Positions 1 through 6,631 of a stretch of DNA of 6,947 nt are shown in pieces (the stretch's first letter is position 1; every line of letters starts with the position of its first letter). The stretch is from assembly GCA_036782915.1 (NCBI GenBank), contig DAIPYE010000168.1, positions 1-6,947 on the forward strand. The letters run 5' to 3'. The position numbers and the translations under genes were made by a program. A model generated the notes under the pieces. That model worked only from the letters and a program-made list of their open reading frames with translations, was not told the DNA's origin and ran no database searches. This DNA is from JAEUSI01 sp036782915 (GTDB lineage Bacteria > Bacteroidota > Ignavibacteria > Tepidaquicellales > Tepidaquicellaceae).

Positions 1-180
1 TTTCACTGCTTCGCCTATCTGCCTCTTTTGCAAATATTTAATGATTCTGGGTCCGACAATAAAGCTGATCAGTAAAGCTGTAATAGCTGACAGCGCTGAT
101 CTGAATGTTATAAACCTGAACAGATCAAATCCCGGAGGATTAAAGTTTGTATTTAAATATTCTGCAAGTTTATAAAGCAT
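1..180 (-). CDS. mraY: Phospho-N-acetylmuramoyl-pentapeptide-transferase MraY, partial (first 60 residues)
   Basis: MraY is an integral membrane enzyme that transfers phospho-MurNAc-pentapeptide from UDP to undecaprenyl phosphate, forming lipid I. Only the first 60 codons are in the window, and the frame runs open through base 1. The translation begins MLYKLAEYL, followed by FDLFRFITFRSALSA at about 19-33, a hydrophobic helix to about residue 47, then GPRIIKYLQKRQIGEAVK at 43-60. The pattern of an FRxITFR segment, a first membrane helix, and GPRxIxxLxxxQIG is characteristic of MraY N-termini. The family is about 360 residues, so some 300 residues, including the catalytic aspartates, lie beyond the left edge. 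The start is ATG at 180, 22 bases after murF, preceded by an unbroken A-tract and no Shine-Dalgarno sequence. Murf-MraY order matches the pathway step that follows MurF. Confidence 0.95.
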   Translation of the reverse strand, partial: MLYKLAEYLNTNFNPPGFDLFRFITFRSALSAITALLISFIVGPRIIKYLQKRQIGEAVK

Positions 181-202
181 TTTTTTTTATTTTGAAAATT
201 TT
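181..202 (-). promoter_or_regulatory. A-rich, Shine-Dalgarno-less leader of mraY
   Basis: The 22 bases between the murF stop and the mraY ATG consist almost wholly of A and T on the sense strand. They end in eight A residues directly before the ATG. Nothing resembles GGAGG. In Bacteroidota and relatives, A-rich unstructured leaders commonly replace Shine-Dalgarno pairing, so this is a plausible initiation region. Its function is inferred from composition alone. Confidence 0.4.
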
Positions 203-1606
203 TTAATTCATTTTACCGGATATTGCCTGAACTACTTCTTCCATTTTCATACCCCTTGATCCTTTTACATAAATTATATCACCTTTTTTCAGATTCAGCT
301 GAAGCATTTTTATAAGATCATTTTTATCTTCGAAGTAAAAATTGTTTTTGATTTTTTTAGCATTCAGAAAAGTTTTATAAGATTCCTTTCCGAATGTATA
401 AAGATTGTTAATTTTAATTTTCTCTGAGTATTTTCCGATTTCCGAATGCTCTTTTCCGCTCACTGCTCCAAGCTCCAGCATATCAGATAAGACTGCATAC
501 TTATTTCCCGTAGTTTTATACTCGATCAGAGTCTCAAGTCCCATTCTTACTGATTCAGGATTGCTGTTATATGTATCGTTAATAATTACCATTCCGTTTG
601 CTTTTAAAACCTCCATTCTTTTTGATGATGAAGGTTTAAATTTCTTTAATGCTTTTTTAATACTGCTTTTTCCGATTTTGAAATAAAGCCCTACACTTGC
701 CGCCGCCAGCCCGTTAAAGATCGAATGCTTGCCAAATGTAGATATACTAACTTCGAATTTTTCTTCACGGTATGCGATCCCGATCTCAGGTTCGAAGTTT
801 TTGTTATAACCTTTAAATCTTCCCTTGACATCCGAATTATGGCTGTAAGAATAAGTAAATTTTTTTTCATTTTTAATTTCTCCTGAATAATTTTTTATGA
901 AATTATCATCTGAATTAATGAATATTTTTGTGTCCTTCTTTTTTTTCAGGTAATCGAATAATTCAAACTCCGCTTTTGCAACTCCTTTCTTATCCTTAAA
1001 AAACTCAAGATGCTCCTTTCCGATATTTGTTATTAATCCGTAATCCGGTTCGGCAATCCCGCATAAATACTCTATTTCCCCGAAATGATTACAGCCGGCT
1101 TCCAGTACACAAAACTCATGCTCTTTATTCATCCTAAGTAATGTCAGCGGCAATCCAATATGATTATTAAAATTTCCTTCTGTTTTCAGGACACTGTATT
1201 TTTGTGAAAGAACGCATGCTATCAAATCTTTTGTTGTTGTCTTACCGTTACTTCCGCCAATGCAAAGAACAGGTATTCTGAAATTATCTTTATGTATTTT
1301 TGCAAACTGTCCGAGCGCCGCTGTTGTATCTTTTACTGCAAATAATTTCTCTTTCGGAAATTTGCTTTTGTTTCTTTTGTACCATGTTTCATTTATAACT
1401 GCTAACTTCACGCCTTTCCTGAAAACATCTTCTATGAACTTATGTCCGTCATTCTCTTCACCTTTGATCGCAAAAAATATGCTGTCCTTACTTATTATCC
1501 TTGAATCAATTCCGACACTTTTAAATAATTTTCTCTTTAAATCTATTCTGCCCGGATTTATTTTTTCAGAACCCGGTATTTTTAAAAGATCATCTGCTTT
1601 GATCAT
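203..1606 (-). CDS. murF: UDP-MurNAc-tripeptide--D-alanyl-D-alanine ligase MurF
   Basis: MurF makes the last cytoplasmic addition to the stem peptide, joining D-Ala-D-Ala to UDP-MurNAc-tripeptide with ATP, and produces the substrate of MraY. Its 467 residues are of normal length. Motifs in order: GIDSRIISKDSIFFAIKG at 32-49 in the N-terminal domain; the P-loop GGSNGKTTTK at 117-126 (Lys122); TEGNFNNHIGLPLTLL at 142-157; EAGCNHFGEI at 169-178; ITNIGKEHLEFF at 192-203; NDTYNSNPESV at 343-353; LSDMLELG at 373-380; and VKGSRGMKMEEVV at 447-459. NFNNxIG and TYNxNPES separate MurF from the other Mur ligases. The start is ATG with the murE stop three bases before it (TAAGAAATG), so translation of the two is probably linked. 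The protein is lysine-rich, and the gene contains an A8 run in the sense strand (positions 939-946) within a KKKK stretch. The frame is intact across that run. Confidence 0.97.
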   Translation of the reverse strand: MIKADDLLKIPGSEKINPGRIDLKRKLFKSVGIDSRIISKDSIFFAIKGEENDGHKFIEDVFRKGVKLAVINETWYKRNKSKFPKEKLFAVKDTTAALGQFAKIHKDNFRIPVLCIGGSNGKTTTKDLIACVLSQKYSVLKTEGNFNNHIGLPLTLLRMNKEHEFCVLEAGCNHFGEIEYLCGIAEPDYGLITNIGKEHLEFFKDKKGVAKAEFELFDYLKKKKDTKIFINSDDNFIKNYSGEIKNEKKFTYSYSHNSDVKGRFKGYNKNFEPEIGIAYREEKFEVSISTFGKHSIFNGLAAASVGLYFKIGKSSIKKALKKFKPSSSKRMEVLKANGMVIINDTYNSNPESVRMGLETLIEYKTTGNKYAVLSDMLELGAVSGKEHSEIGKYSEKIKINNLYTFGKESYKTFLNAKKIKNNFYFEDKNDLIKMLQLNLKKGDIIYVKGSRGMKMEEVVQAISGKMN

Positions 1607-1609
1607 TTC

Positions 1610-3082
1610 TTATGCGGCAAGCAGTTTATATTTTTCCACTATTTCCTTATCATCAAAATGATTTCTGACTCCTTTAATCTCCTGATATCTTTCATGTCCT
1701 TTTCCGCAGATCAGTACTATATCTCCCGGCTTTGAAATTTCAATTCCTTTTTTAATTGCTTCTTCACGGTTTTCTATAACTTCATAATTTTTTTTATTCC
1801 TGATTCCTTTCAATATCTCACTGATAATTTCCATTGGCTCTTCATATCTCGGATTATCTGAAGTAATAATCGCATAGTCGGATAATCCGGTCGCAAATTC
1901 TCCCATGATCGGTCTCTTGGTTCTGTCCTTATTCCCGCCGCATCCGAATATTGTTATTACTTTACCGTTCTTATTTTCATGGATTACAATTTCTCTCGCC
2001 GCTTCTATTGCATTTTTCAGTGAATCCGAAGTGTGCGAATAATCTATAACTGCAATTGCTCCGTTGGGAAGTTTTAATCTGTTAAATCTTCCGTTCACTT
2101 CTTTGAAATTTAAGATCGATCTTTGAATCAATGAAATATCAATATTATAATTAAGAGCTGTCTCCATTGATGCTAAAATATTGTAAACATTGAATCTGCC
2201 GGACAGATCAGATCTGAATTTAAATGTCTTATCTCCGAAACTTGTTTCAAACTCAAGCCCGTTAAGAGACAGATTCACATTCTCAGCTTTCAAATCGCTT
2301 TCATTATTAACAGAATAAAATTTTCTGAATGCTTTGGTTTCATTTAACATTATCCTTCCGTATGGATCATCTGAATTTGAAACAGCAAAATTATTTTTAT
2401 TCAAATTGTTAAACAGTATTTTTTTTGCTGCAAAATAATTATCCATATTCTCATGAAAATCCAGATGCTCACTTGTTAGATTTGTAAAAACTGCTGTGTC
2501 AAATTCCAGTCCATGTACTCTGTCCATTACAAGCGCTATTGAAGATACTTCCATTATACAGAAATCTGCTTTTAACTTTGTCATTTCTCCCAGCATTTGA
2601 TTCATTTCAATGGAATCGGGAGTCGTCAAAGAAGAACTCATTTTAGTTTCTCCGTATTCATAATCAATCGTTCCTATCAGTCCCGCTTTGTAACCTGCAT
2701 CTTCCAGGATATTTCTGATCAGATAAGAAGTTGTAGTTTTCCCATTTGTCCCCGTAACCCCGATCAGTCTTATATCAGACGAATTTTTGAAATAATATTC
2801 TTTACTCATTTCTGCCATAAGCTTTCTAATGTTTCCAACTTTGACAATTTCAACTTTCTCTTCAGAAGTCAGATCTTCTTCAGTAAAAATTATTACAGCA
2901 CCTTTATTTATTGCGTTTCCTACAAATTTATTTCCGTCATCTTTTAATCCTTTTATTGCAAAAAAAATATTTCCGGGCTCTACTTTTCTTGAATCATATG
3001 CAAGTCCCGATATTTCAATATCATTTCTGAAATTGTGATCCATCCTTACTTTTACATTTGATATGATCTCGGAAATTTTCAT
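1610..3082 (-). CDS. murE: UDP-MurNAc-L-alanyl-D-glutamate--2,6-diaminopimelate ligase MurE
   Basis: MurE is a cytoplasmic ATP-dependent ligase that adds the third residue of the stem peptide to UDP-MurNAc-L-Ala-D-Glu. The 490 residues have the three Mur-ligase domains. The N-terminal UDP-substrate domain includes LAYDSRKVEPGNIFFAIKG (27-45). The central ATPase domain has the P-loop GVTGTNGKTTT at 108-118 (Lys115), TTPDS at 153-157, EVSS at 178-181, FTNLTSEHLDFH at 199-210, and YFAAK ending at Lys220, which sits where the family carries a carbamylated lysine. The C-terminal domain has GCGGNKDRTKRP at 380-391, DNPR at 409-412, GKGHERYQ at 460-467 and FDDKE at 476-480. The DNPRxEEP form of the specificity motif is that of meso-DAP enzymes rather than lysine-adding ones. 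One oddity is SSIAL at 180-184, where homologues mostly have SSHAL. The start is ATG, 13 bases after ftsI, with no Shine-Dalgarno sequence. It ends 3 bases before murF. Confidence 0.97.
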   Translation of the reverse strand: MKISEIISNVKVRMDHNFRNDIEISGLAYDSRKVEPGNIFFAIKGLKDDGNKFVGNAINKGAVIIFTEEDLTSEEKVEIVKVGNIRKLMAEMSKEYYFKNSSDIRLIGVTGTNGKTTTSYLIRNILEDAGYKAGLIGTIDYEYGETKMSSSLTTPDSIEMNQMLGEMTKLKADFCIMEVSSIALVMDRVHGLEFDTAVFTNLTSEHLDFHENMDNYFAAKKILFNNLNKNNFAVSNSDDPYGRIMLNETKAFRKFYSVNNESDLKAENVNLSLNGLEFETSFGDKTFKFRSDLSGRFNVYNILASMETALNYNIDISLIQRSILNFKEVNGRFNRLKLPNGAIAVIDYSHTSDSLKNAIEAAREIVIHENKNGKVITIFGCGGNKDRTKRPIMGEFATGLSDYAIITSDNPRYEEPMEIISEILKGIRNKKNYEVIENREEAIKKGIEISKPGDIVLICGKGHERYQEIKGVRNHFDDKEIVEKYKLLAA

Positions 3083-3095
3083 TCAAATAAATTGA

Positions 3096-5300
3096 TCATT
3101 GATTTTTACAATAGATTACTATCTTTGAATTTGGTAATTGCTTTGTTCCCGGCAAAGGAGACTGTTCGATTATTTTTCCGCTTCCGTTAATGAACACATC
3201 AAAACCGTCCGATAAAAGTGAGTTGATCGCCTTTCTTAAACTTAACTTCCTTACATCCGGAACGATCAGCAGTTTATCATCAGGAACTGTATTTTCCTTT
3301 ACTACCAGATGTATTTTCAAATTATCATTTCTCGGAATTCTTTCATTCGGCAATGGGAACTGAGTCCCGATGAACTTAGCCGTATTTGAATTCTTTCCTG
3401 CGCTTTGGATTTCCGAATTTCCTGTGCTGTCAATGATTTCATACCTTATATTACTTTCAGAAAGTATCTCTCTCGCATCTTCTAATTTTAAATTTATTAA
3501 ATTAGGTATTAAAACTTTCTGATCATTCTGTTCACTTATTGCCTGAATGTTGCTGTTATCTTTTGTATAGACCACATTTACAAAATCATTGGAAAGTATA
3601 TTATTCGTACCTGTGAAATTTATTATTCTGTTAGCAATATTTTTAAAAATCGGAGCAGCTACTTTTCCACCGTAATACTCTCCCGATTGAGGGTTATTCA
3701 ATATCACCGTTATCAGTATCTGCGGGTTGTCCGCAGGGAAATATCCGACAAATGAAGAATTGTGATTATTGCTTGAGTATTCTCCGTTTACAATTCTCTG
3801 AGCAGTTCCGGTTTTACCAGCTATACTTACACCTTCTATCTTTGCATCTGTCCCCGTTCCCCGCTCTACAACTCCGGTCAATAATGTAGTCATTGTTTTG
3901 GCTGTCTTCTCTGATACAACCTGTCTTATCTGTGTCGGTTTGGATTCATATATCGTGCTGTTATCCTGAGCTGTCTCTTTTTTTACAATATATGATTTCA
4001 TCATCATTCCGTTATTTGCAATTGTCGCATAAGCATTAGAGATCTGCATCGCATTCACCTGCACTTCATATCCAATAGACATATAAGGAAGCGATACCGA
4101 TGAAAAATCGATCGGCCTTTTGAGCATTCCTTTGTTTTCCCCGGGAAGCTCGACACCGCTGTATATTCCGAATCCGAAATCCCTGGCGTATTTATAAAAT
4201 CTTTCATCACCGAGTTTCAATGATATTTTACTGAATCCGACATTACTTGACTGTTCAATGATCTGCTGAAATGTCATACTTGCCGAGCCGTGAACATCAC
4301 TTATGTTAAGTCCCTTTACTTCGTTTATGTTGTCAGTTGATATGACAGAATTTTTGTCTTCAAGCTTTTCTTCTAAAGTTGCTGCTGCTGTGATCAGTTT
4401 AAATGTCGATCCCGGTTCGAAAATATCTGATATCACAGCATTCTTCATTCCGATCGTATCAGTAGCTGAAATGTTATTCGGATCAAAAGTCGGATTGGAA
4501 GCCATTGCAAGTATCTCTCCGGTCTTTACGGCAATTATCACTACTTTACCGCCATCTGCATTATAATTCTTTACACCGGCAGCAAGCTCTTCTTCAGCAA
4601 ATCTTTGCAAATTCATATCCACTGTAAGCATGACATTATTTCCATTCTCCGGATCTTTCTTAGGGAAATCCATTGAAGGTCTGTTATTCCCCTTGCCGTC
4701 TCTCTGCATAATTACAAAACCGTCTTTTCCGGCAAGTTCATTTTCCAGGGAAAGTTCAATTCCTGTCTGTCCCTTGTTTTCTGAATTGGTGAATCCTAAT
4801 ATCTGTGATGCAAGACTGCCGTAATTATAGATCCTCTTTGGTTCTTTAAGTACGATCACTCCGTTGAATTTCAATGTATCCAGCCCGTTTGTCTTTGCTG
4901 CATCCACCTTCCTCTCCAGATAAACAAATGAAGAATTCTGAGAAGTCAGCTTTGAAAGATATTCTTCCTTACTTTTTCCAAATGTCCTTGAAAAAAACTC
5001 TGCAATTTCTTCAGGCTTATCCACCATATTCGGATCAGCCGCAAATGAAAATTCAAACGAGTTCGAAACAAGTACATTCATATTTCTGTCATAGATCAAA
5101 CCTCTGTTTGGTGAAAGTACAATTTTATTTTCATATTGCTTTCTTGCAGCTATCTTGTATTTCTCGGAATCAATGATCTGCACATTTATAAGCTTTACAA
5201 GTATTACAATAAAAACCCCGAATAGAATAATAAACAGAAAGTTAATTTTTCTTCTCTGTATAACTGATCTGTCGGGCTTATTGTAATTTTTAAACTGCAA
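3096..5300 (-). CDS. ftsI: Class B penicillin-binding protein FtsI/PBP3 with two C-terminal PASTA domains
   Basis: This is the septal D,D-transpeptidase that cross-links new peptidoglycan during division, anchored in the inner membrane with its catalytic part in the periplasm. In its 734 residues: a short basic cytoplasmic tail, one membrane helix at about 19-40, and the PBP dimerisation region starting near RGLIYDR at 66-72. The transpeptidase domain (about 248-560) has all three catalytic motifs: STFK at 298-301 (nucleophile Ser298), SSN at 351-353 and KTGT at 496-499. Two PASTA repeats follow, at about 597-668 and 676-733; the first carries an Asn/Ser-rich insertion near 624-642. There is no glycosyltransferase domain, so it is a monofunctional class B enzyme, longer than PASTA-less E. 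coli FtsI (about 590 residues). A sporulation SpoVD-type role is formally possible from the PASTA tail, but the dcw position argues for FtsI. The start appears to be TTG at 5300, because the in-frame ftsL stop lies just upstream and the next Met (residue 74) is beyond the membrane helix. The stop is TGA. Confidence 0.95.
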   Translation of the reverse strand: MQFKNYNKPDRSVIQRRKINFLFIILFGVFIVILVKLINVQIIDSEKYKIAARKQYENKIVLSPNRGLIYDRNMNVLVSNSFEFSFAADPNMVDKPEEIAEFFSRTFGKSKEEYLSKLTSQNSSFVYLERKVDAAKTNGLDTLKFNGVIVLKEPKRIYNYGSLASQILGFTNSENKGQTGIELSLENELAGKDGFVIMQRDGKGNNRPSMDFPKKDPENGNNVMLTVDMNLQRFAEEELAAGVKNYNADGGKVVIIAVKTGEILAMASNPTFDPNNISATDTIGMKNAVISDIFEPGSTFKLITAAATLEEKLEDKNSVISTDNINEVKGLNISDVHGSASMTFQQIIEQSSNVGFSKISLKLGDERFYKYARDFGFGIYSGVELPGENKGMLKRPIDFSSVSLPYMSIGYEVQVNAMQISNAYATIANNGMMMKSYIVKKETAQDNSTIYESKPTQIRQVVSEKTAKTMTTLLTGVVERGTGTDAKIEGVSIAGKTGTAQRIVNGEYSSNNHNSSFVGYFPADNPQILITVILNNPQSGEYYGGKVAAPIFKNIANRIINFTGTNNILSNDFVNVVYTKDNSNIQAISEQNDQKVLIPNLINLKLEDAREILSESNIRYEIIDSTGNSEIQSAGKNSNTAKFIGTQFPLPNERIPRNDNLKIHLVVKENTVPDDKLLIVPDVRKLSLRKAINSLLSDGFDVFINGSGKIIEQSPLPGTKQLPNSKIVIYCKNQ

Positions 5301-5315
5301 TTTGTATTTTTTATA

Positions 5316-5627
5316 TTACCGCAATTGTGATTTTTTAATAATTATGTTATTGCTTTCATCAGCTGAGTTTTCTCTGTAAACAAGATTGAATTTCTGAGAA
5401 GCAATTGTTCTTATCCTCTCAAAACTTTCCAGCTTTTCAGCATCTGTCCTCAGCATATTATTTATCTGCACATTTTTTTTGATCTCTTCTTTCAGTTCAT
5501 TATTTGTTACCGAAAGCTTGTTGACATAAATTATATTACTTATGTAAATCACCAGAATTACCGATGTTACGATAAGTAAGATCAGGAAATAAAAAATTGA
5601 TATTCTGTTATTTGATTTTTTTCTCAA
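5316..5627 (-). CDS. ftsL: FtsL-like septal membrane protein (probable)
   Basis: This is a 103-residue bitopic membrane protein: a basic N-terminus (RKK at 2-4), one hydrophobic helix at about 10-33, a polar leucine/asparagine-rich segment at about 34-66 that could form a coiled coil, then RIRTIASQKFNLVY at 71-84. That last segment resembles the C-terminal motif of FtsL/DivIC proteins, in which an ER(I)xxIA stretch precedes a short hydrophobic end. FtsL proteins bind FtsB and FtsQ and help activate septal peptidoglycan synthesis by FtsW-FtsI. Sequence conservation in this family is low, so the call rests on topology, length, this motif and position between rsmH and ftsI. The start is TTG at 5627: an in-frame TAA lies two codons upstream, and the next in-frame ATG is residue 58, beyond the membrane helix. 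No Shine-Dalgarno sequence is seen. The gene shares its reading frame with ftsI downstream. Confidence 0.8.
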   Translation of the reverse strand: MRKKSNNRISIFYFLILLIVTSVILVIYISNIIYVNKLSVTNNELKEEIKKNVQINNMLRTDAEKLESFERIRTIASQKFNLVYRENSADESNNIIIKKSQLR

Positions 5628-5629
5628 TG

Positions 5630-5645
5630 ATTATTTTGAAATAAT
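5630..5645. repeat. Perfect 7-base inverted repeat next to the ftsL start
   Basis: ATTATTT and AAATAAT are separated by two bases in the 33-base gap between rsmH and ftsL, two bases before the TTG start of ftsL. Both arms are pure A/T. A hairpin would have a weak stem of about 6 pairs because the loop is too short for all 7. It could modestly mask the start, act as a protein site, or be chance in AT-rich DNA. Chance is the default reading. Confidence 0.3.
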
Positions 5646-5660
5646 TTGTTTGATATAATT

Positions 5661-6599
5661 TTAAATAATTTCCGCAGCCCGCAGTTTTGCGCTTCGCGAC
5701 CTTACATTGAATTTTATCTCTTCTCTTCCCGGCACTAGGGGTTTCTTTGTAAGGATTTTTAATTTGGGATTTACAATATCATCAAAGAACGGATTGTTAC
5801 CGGGTTTCGAACTTCTTGATTCTTCTTTAAAAAAATTCTTGACGATTCTGTCTTCAAGCGAGTGATATGAGACAATCACTATCCTTCCGCCTTTTACAAT
5901 TAATTCTGTTGAATCTTTTAAAACATTTTCAAGATTTTCCAGCTCTCTGTTTACTTTAATTCTTAATGCCTGAAATATTTTCGCAAGAAAATCTATTTCA
6001 TCTTTTTTATTGATTTTATACTCTTCTCTTACTGTTTCGACAAGATCAAATGTCGACCTGAGTTTCTTCACTCTTCTTTTCTCCGTAATTGCTTTTGACA
6101 GTCTTTCCGGATTTCCAATTTCACCGTATTTATTAAAGATCTCTGTCAGGTCTTCTTTCCTGAAACTATTCAAAATGTCGGCAGCTGTAACATCATCTTT
6201 CTTAAATGCCCTCATATCAAGCTCCGTATCTTTCATAAAACTGAATCCATCTTCAGCTTCAAGCTGATATGATGATAAACCCAGATCTAAAACCAGTCCC
6301 GTGATCTTCTGAATTTTAATCTCATCAAGTAAATTTCTTAATTCACCGAAATTTCCGTTTACAAAAATTATTCTCTCTTTGAATTGTTCCAGCTTTTTCT
6401 TTGAATGTTCGAGTGCATTAAGATCCTTGTCAATGGAAATTACTTTATCAGTCTGTTTTAAATTTTCACAAATTAATTTTGTGTAACCGCCTCCGCCAAG
6501 AGTACCGTCTGCAATGATCTGATCTGCCTGATCTTCATTGATCAGTAATTTAATTGCTTCATGTGAAAGAACGGGGATATGAAAGTTTTCTTCTGACAT
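5661..6599 (-). CDS. rsmH: 16S rRNA (cytosine-1402-N4)-methyltransferase RsmH (MraW)
   Basis: RsmH is a cytoplasmic S-adenosylmethionine-dependent enzyme that N4-methylates C1402 in the decoding centre of 16S rRNA. The 312 residues match the usual family length. Visible motifs in order: HIPVL at 7-11; the SAM-binding loop DGTLGGGG at 31-38; the acidic ribose-binding strand ISIDKD at 54-59; LDLGLSS at 104-110 followed by DGFSFM and LDMR (127-130); ALRIKVNREL at 211-220; VSYHSLEDRIVKNFF at 243-257; and the C-terminal NVRSRSAKLRAAE at 298-310. The loop ends in Tyr39, where many homologues have His (GGGGH). The start is an ATG at 6599 with no Shine-Dalgarno sequence in the 32-base gap after mraZ. 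Position directly after mraZ is the classic dcw arrangement and supports the call. Confidence 0.97.
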   Translation of the reverse strand: MSEENFHIPVLSHEAIKLLINEDQADQIIADGTLGGGGYTKLICENLKQTDKVISIDKDLNALEHSKKKLEQFKERIIFVNGNFGELRNLLDEIKIQKITGLVLDLGLSSYQLEAEDGFSFMKDTELDMRAFKKDDVTAADILNSFRKEDLTEIFNKYGEIGNPERLSKAITEKRRVKKLRSTFDLVETVREEYKINKKDEIDFLAKIFQALRIKVNRELENLENVLKDSTELIVKGGRIVIVSYHSLEDRIVKNFFKEESRSSKPGNNPFFDDIVNPKLKILTKKPLVPGREEIKFNVRSRSAKLRAAEII

Positions 6600-6631
6600 T
6601 ATGCATTTATCAAATCGTTAAGATCCGGACT

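Noticed and set aside
939..946. A8 run in the murF sense strand as a possible slippage or phase-variation site.
   Set aside because: Homopolymeric A runs are expected in lysine-rich, AT-rich genes. The frame is intact on both sides, and a phase-variable essential ligase would be implausible.
1260..1661. A 133-codon plus-strand ORF antisense to murF and the end of murE.
   Set aside because: It lies opposite well-supported murF coding sequence with clear motifs, resembles no family I know, and has no leader signal. It is a shadow of the real frame.
2597..3038. Overlapping plus-strand ORFs of 116 and 69 codons antisense to murE.
   Set aside because: Both overlap each other and the conserved N-terminal and ATPase domains of murE; no domain or start signal supports them.
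3083..3095. Possible terminator or small RNA between ftsI and murE.
   Set aside because: The gap is only 13 bases with no GC-rich stem or T-run on the sense strand.
4303..5176. Several plus-strand ORFs of 64-100 codons antisense to ftsI.
   Set aside because: They lie entirely within ftsI on the opposite strand, with serine/proline/phenylalanine-rich translations typical of antisense shadow frames.
5628..5660. TATAAT-like string in the rsmH-ftsL gap as an internal promoter.
   Set aside because: It reads on the plus strand, opposite to all genes, and AT-rich gaps give such strings by chance. No matching upstream element is seen.
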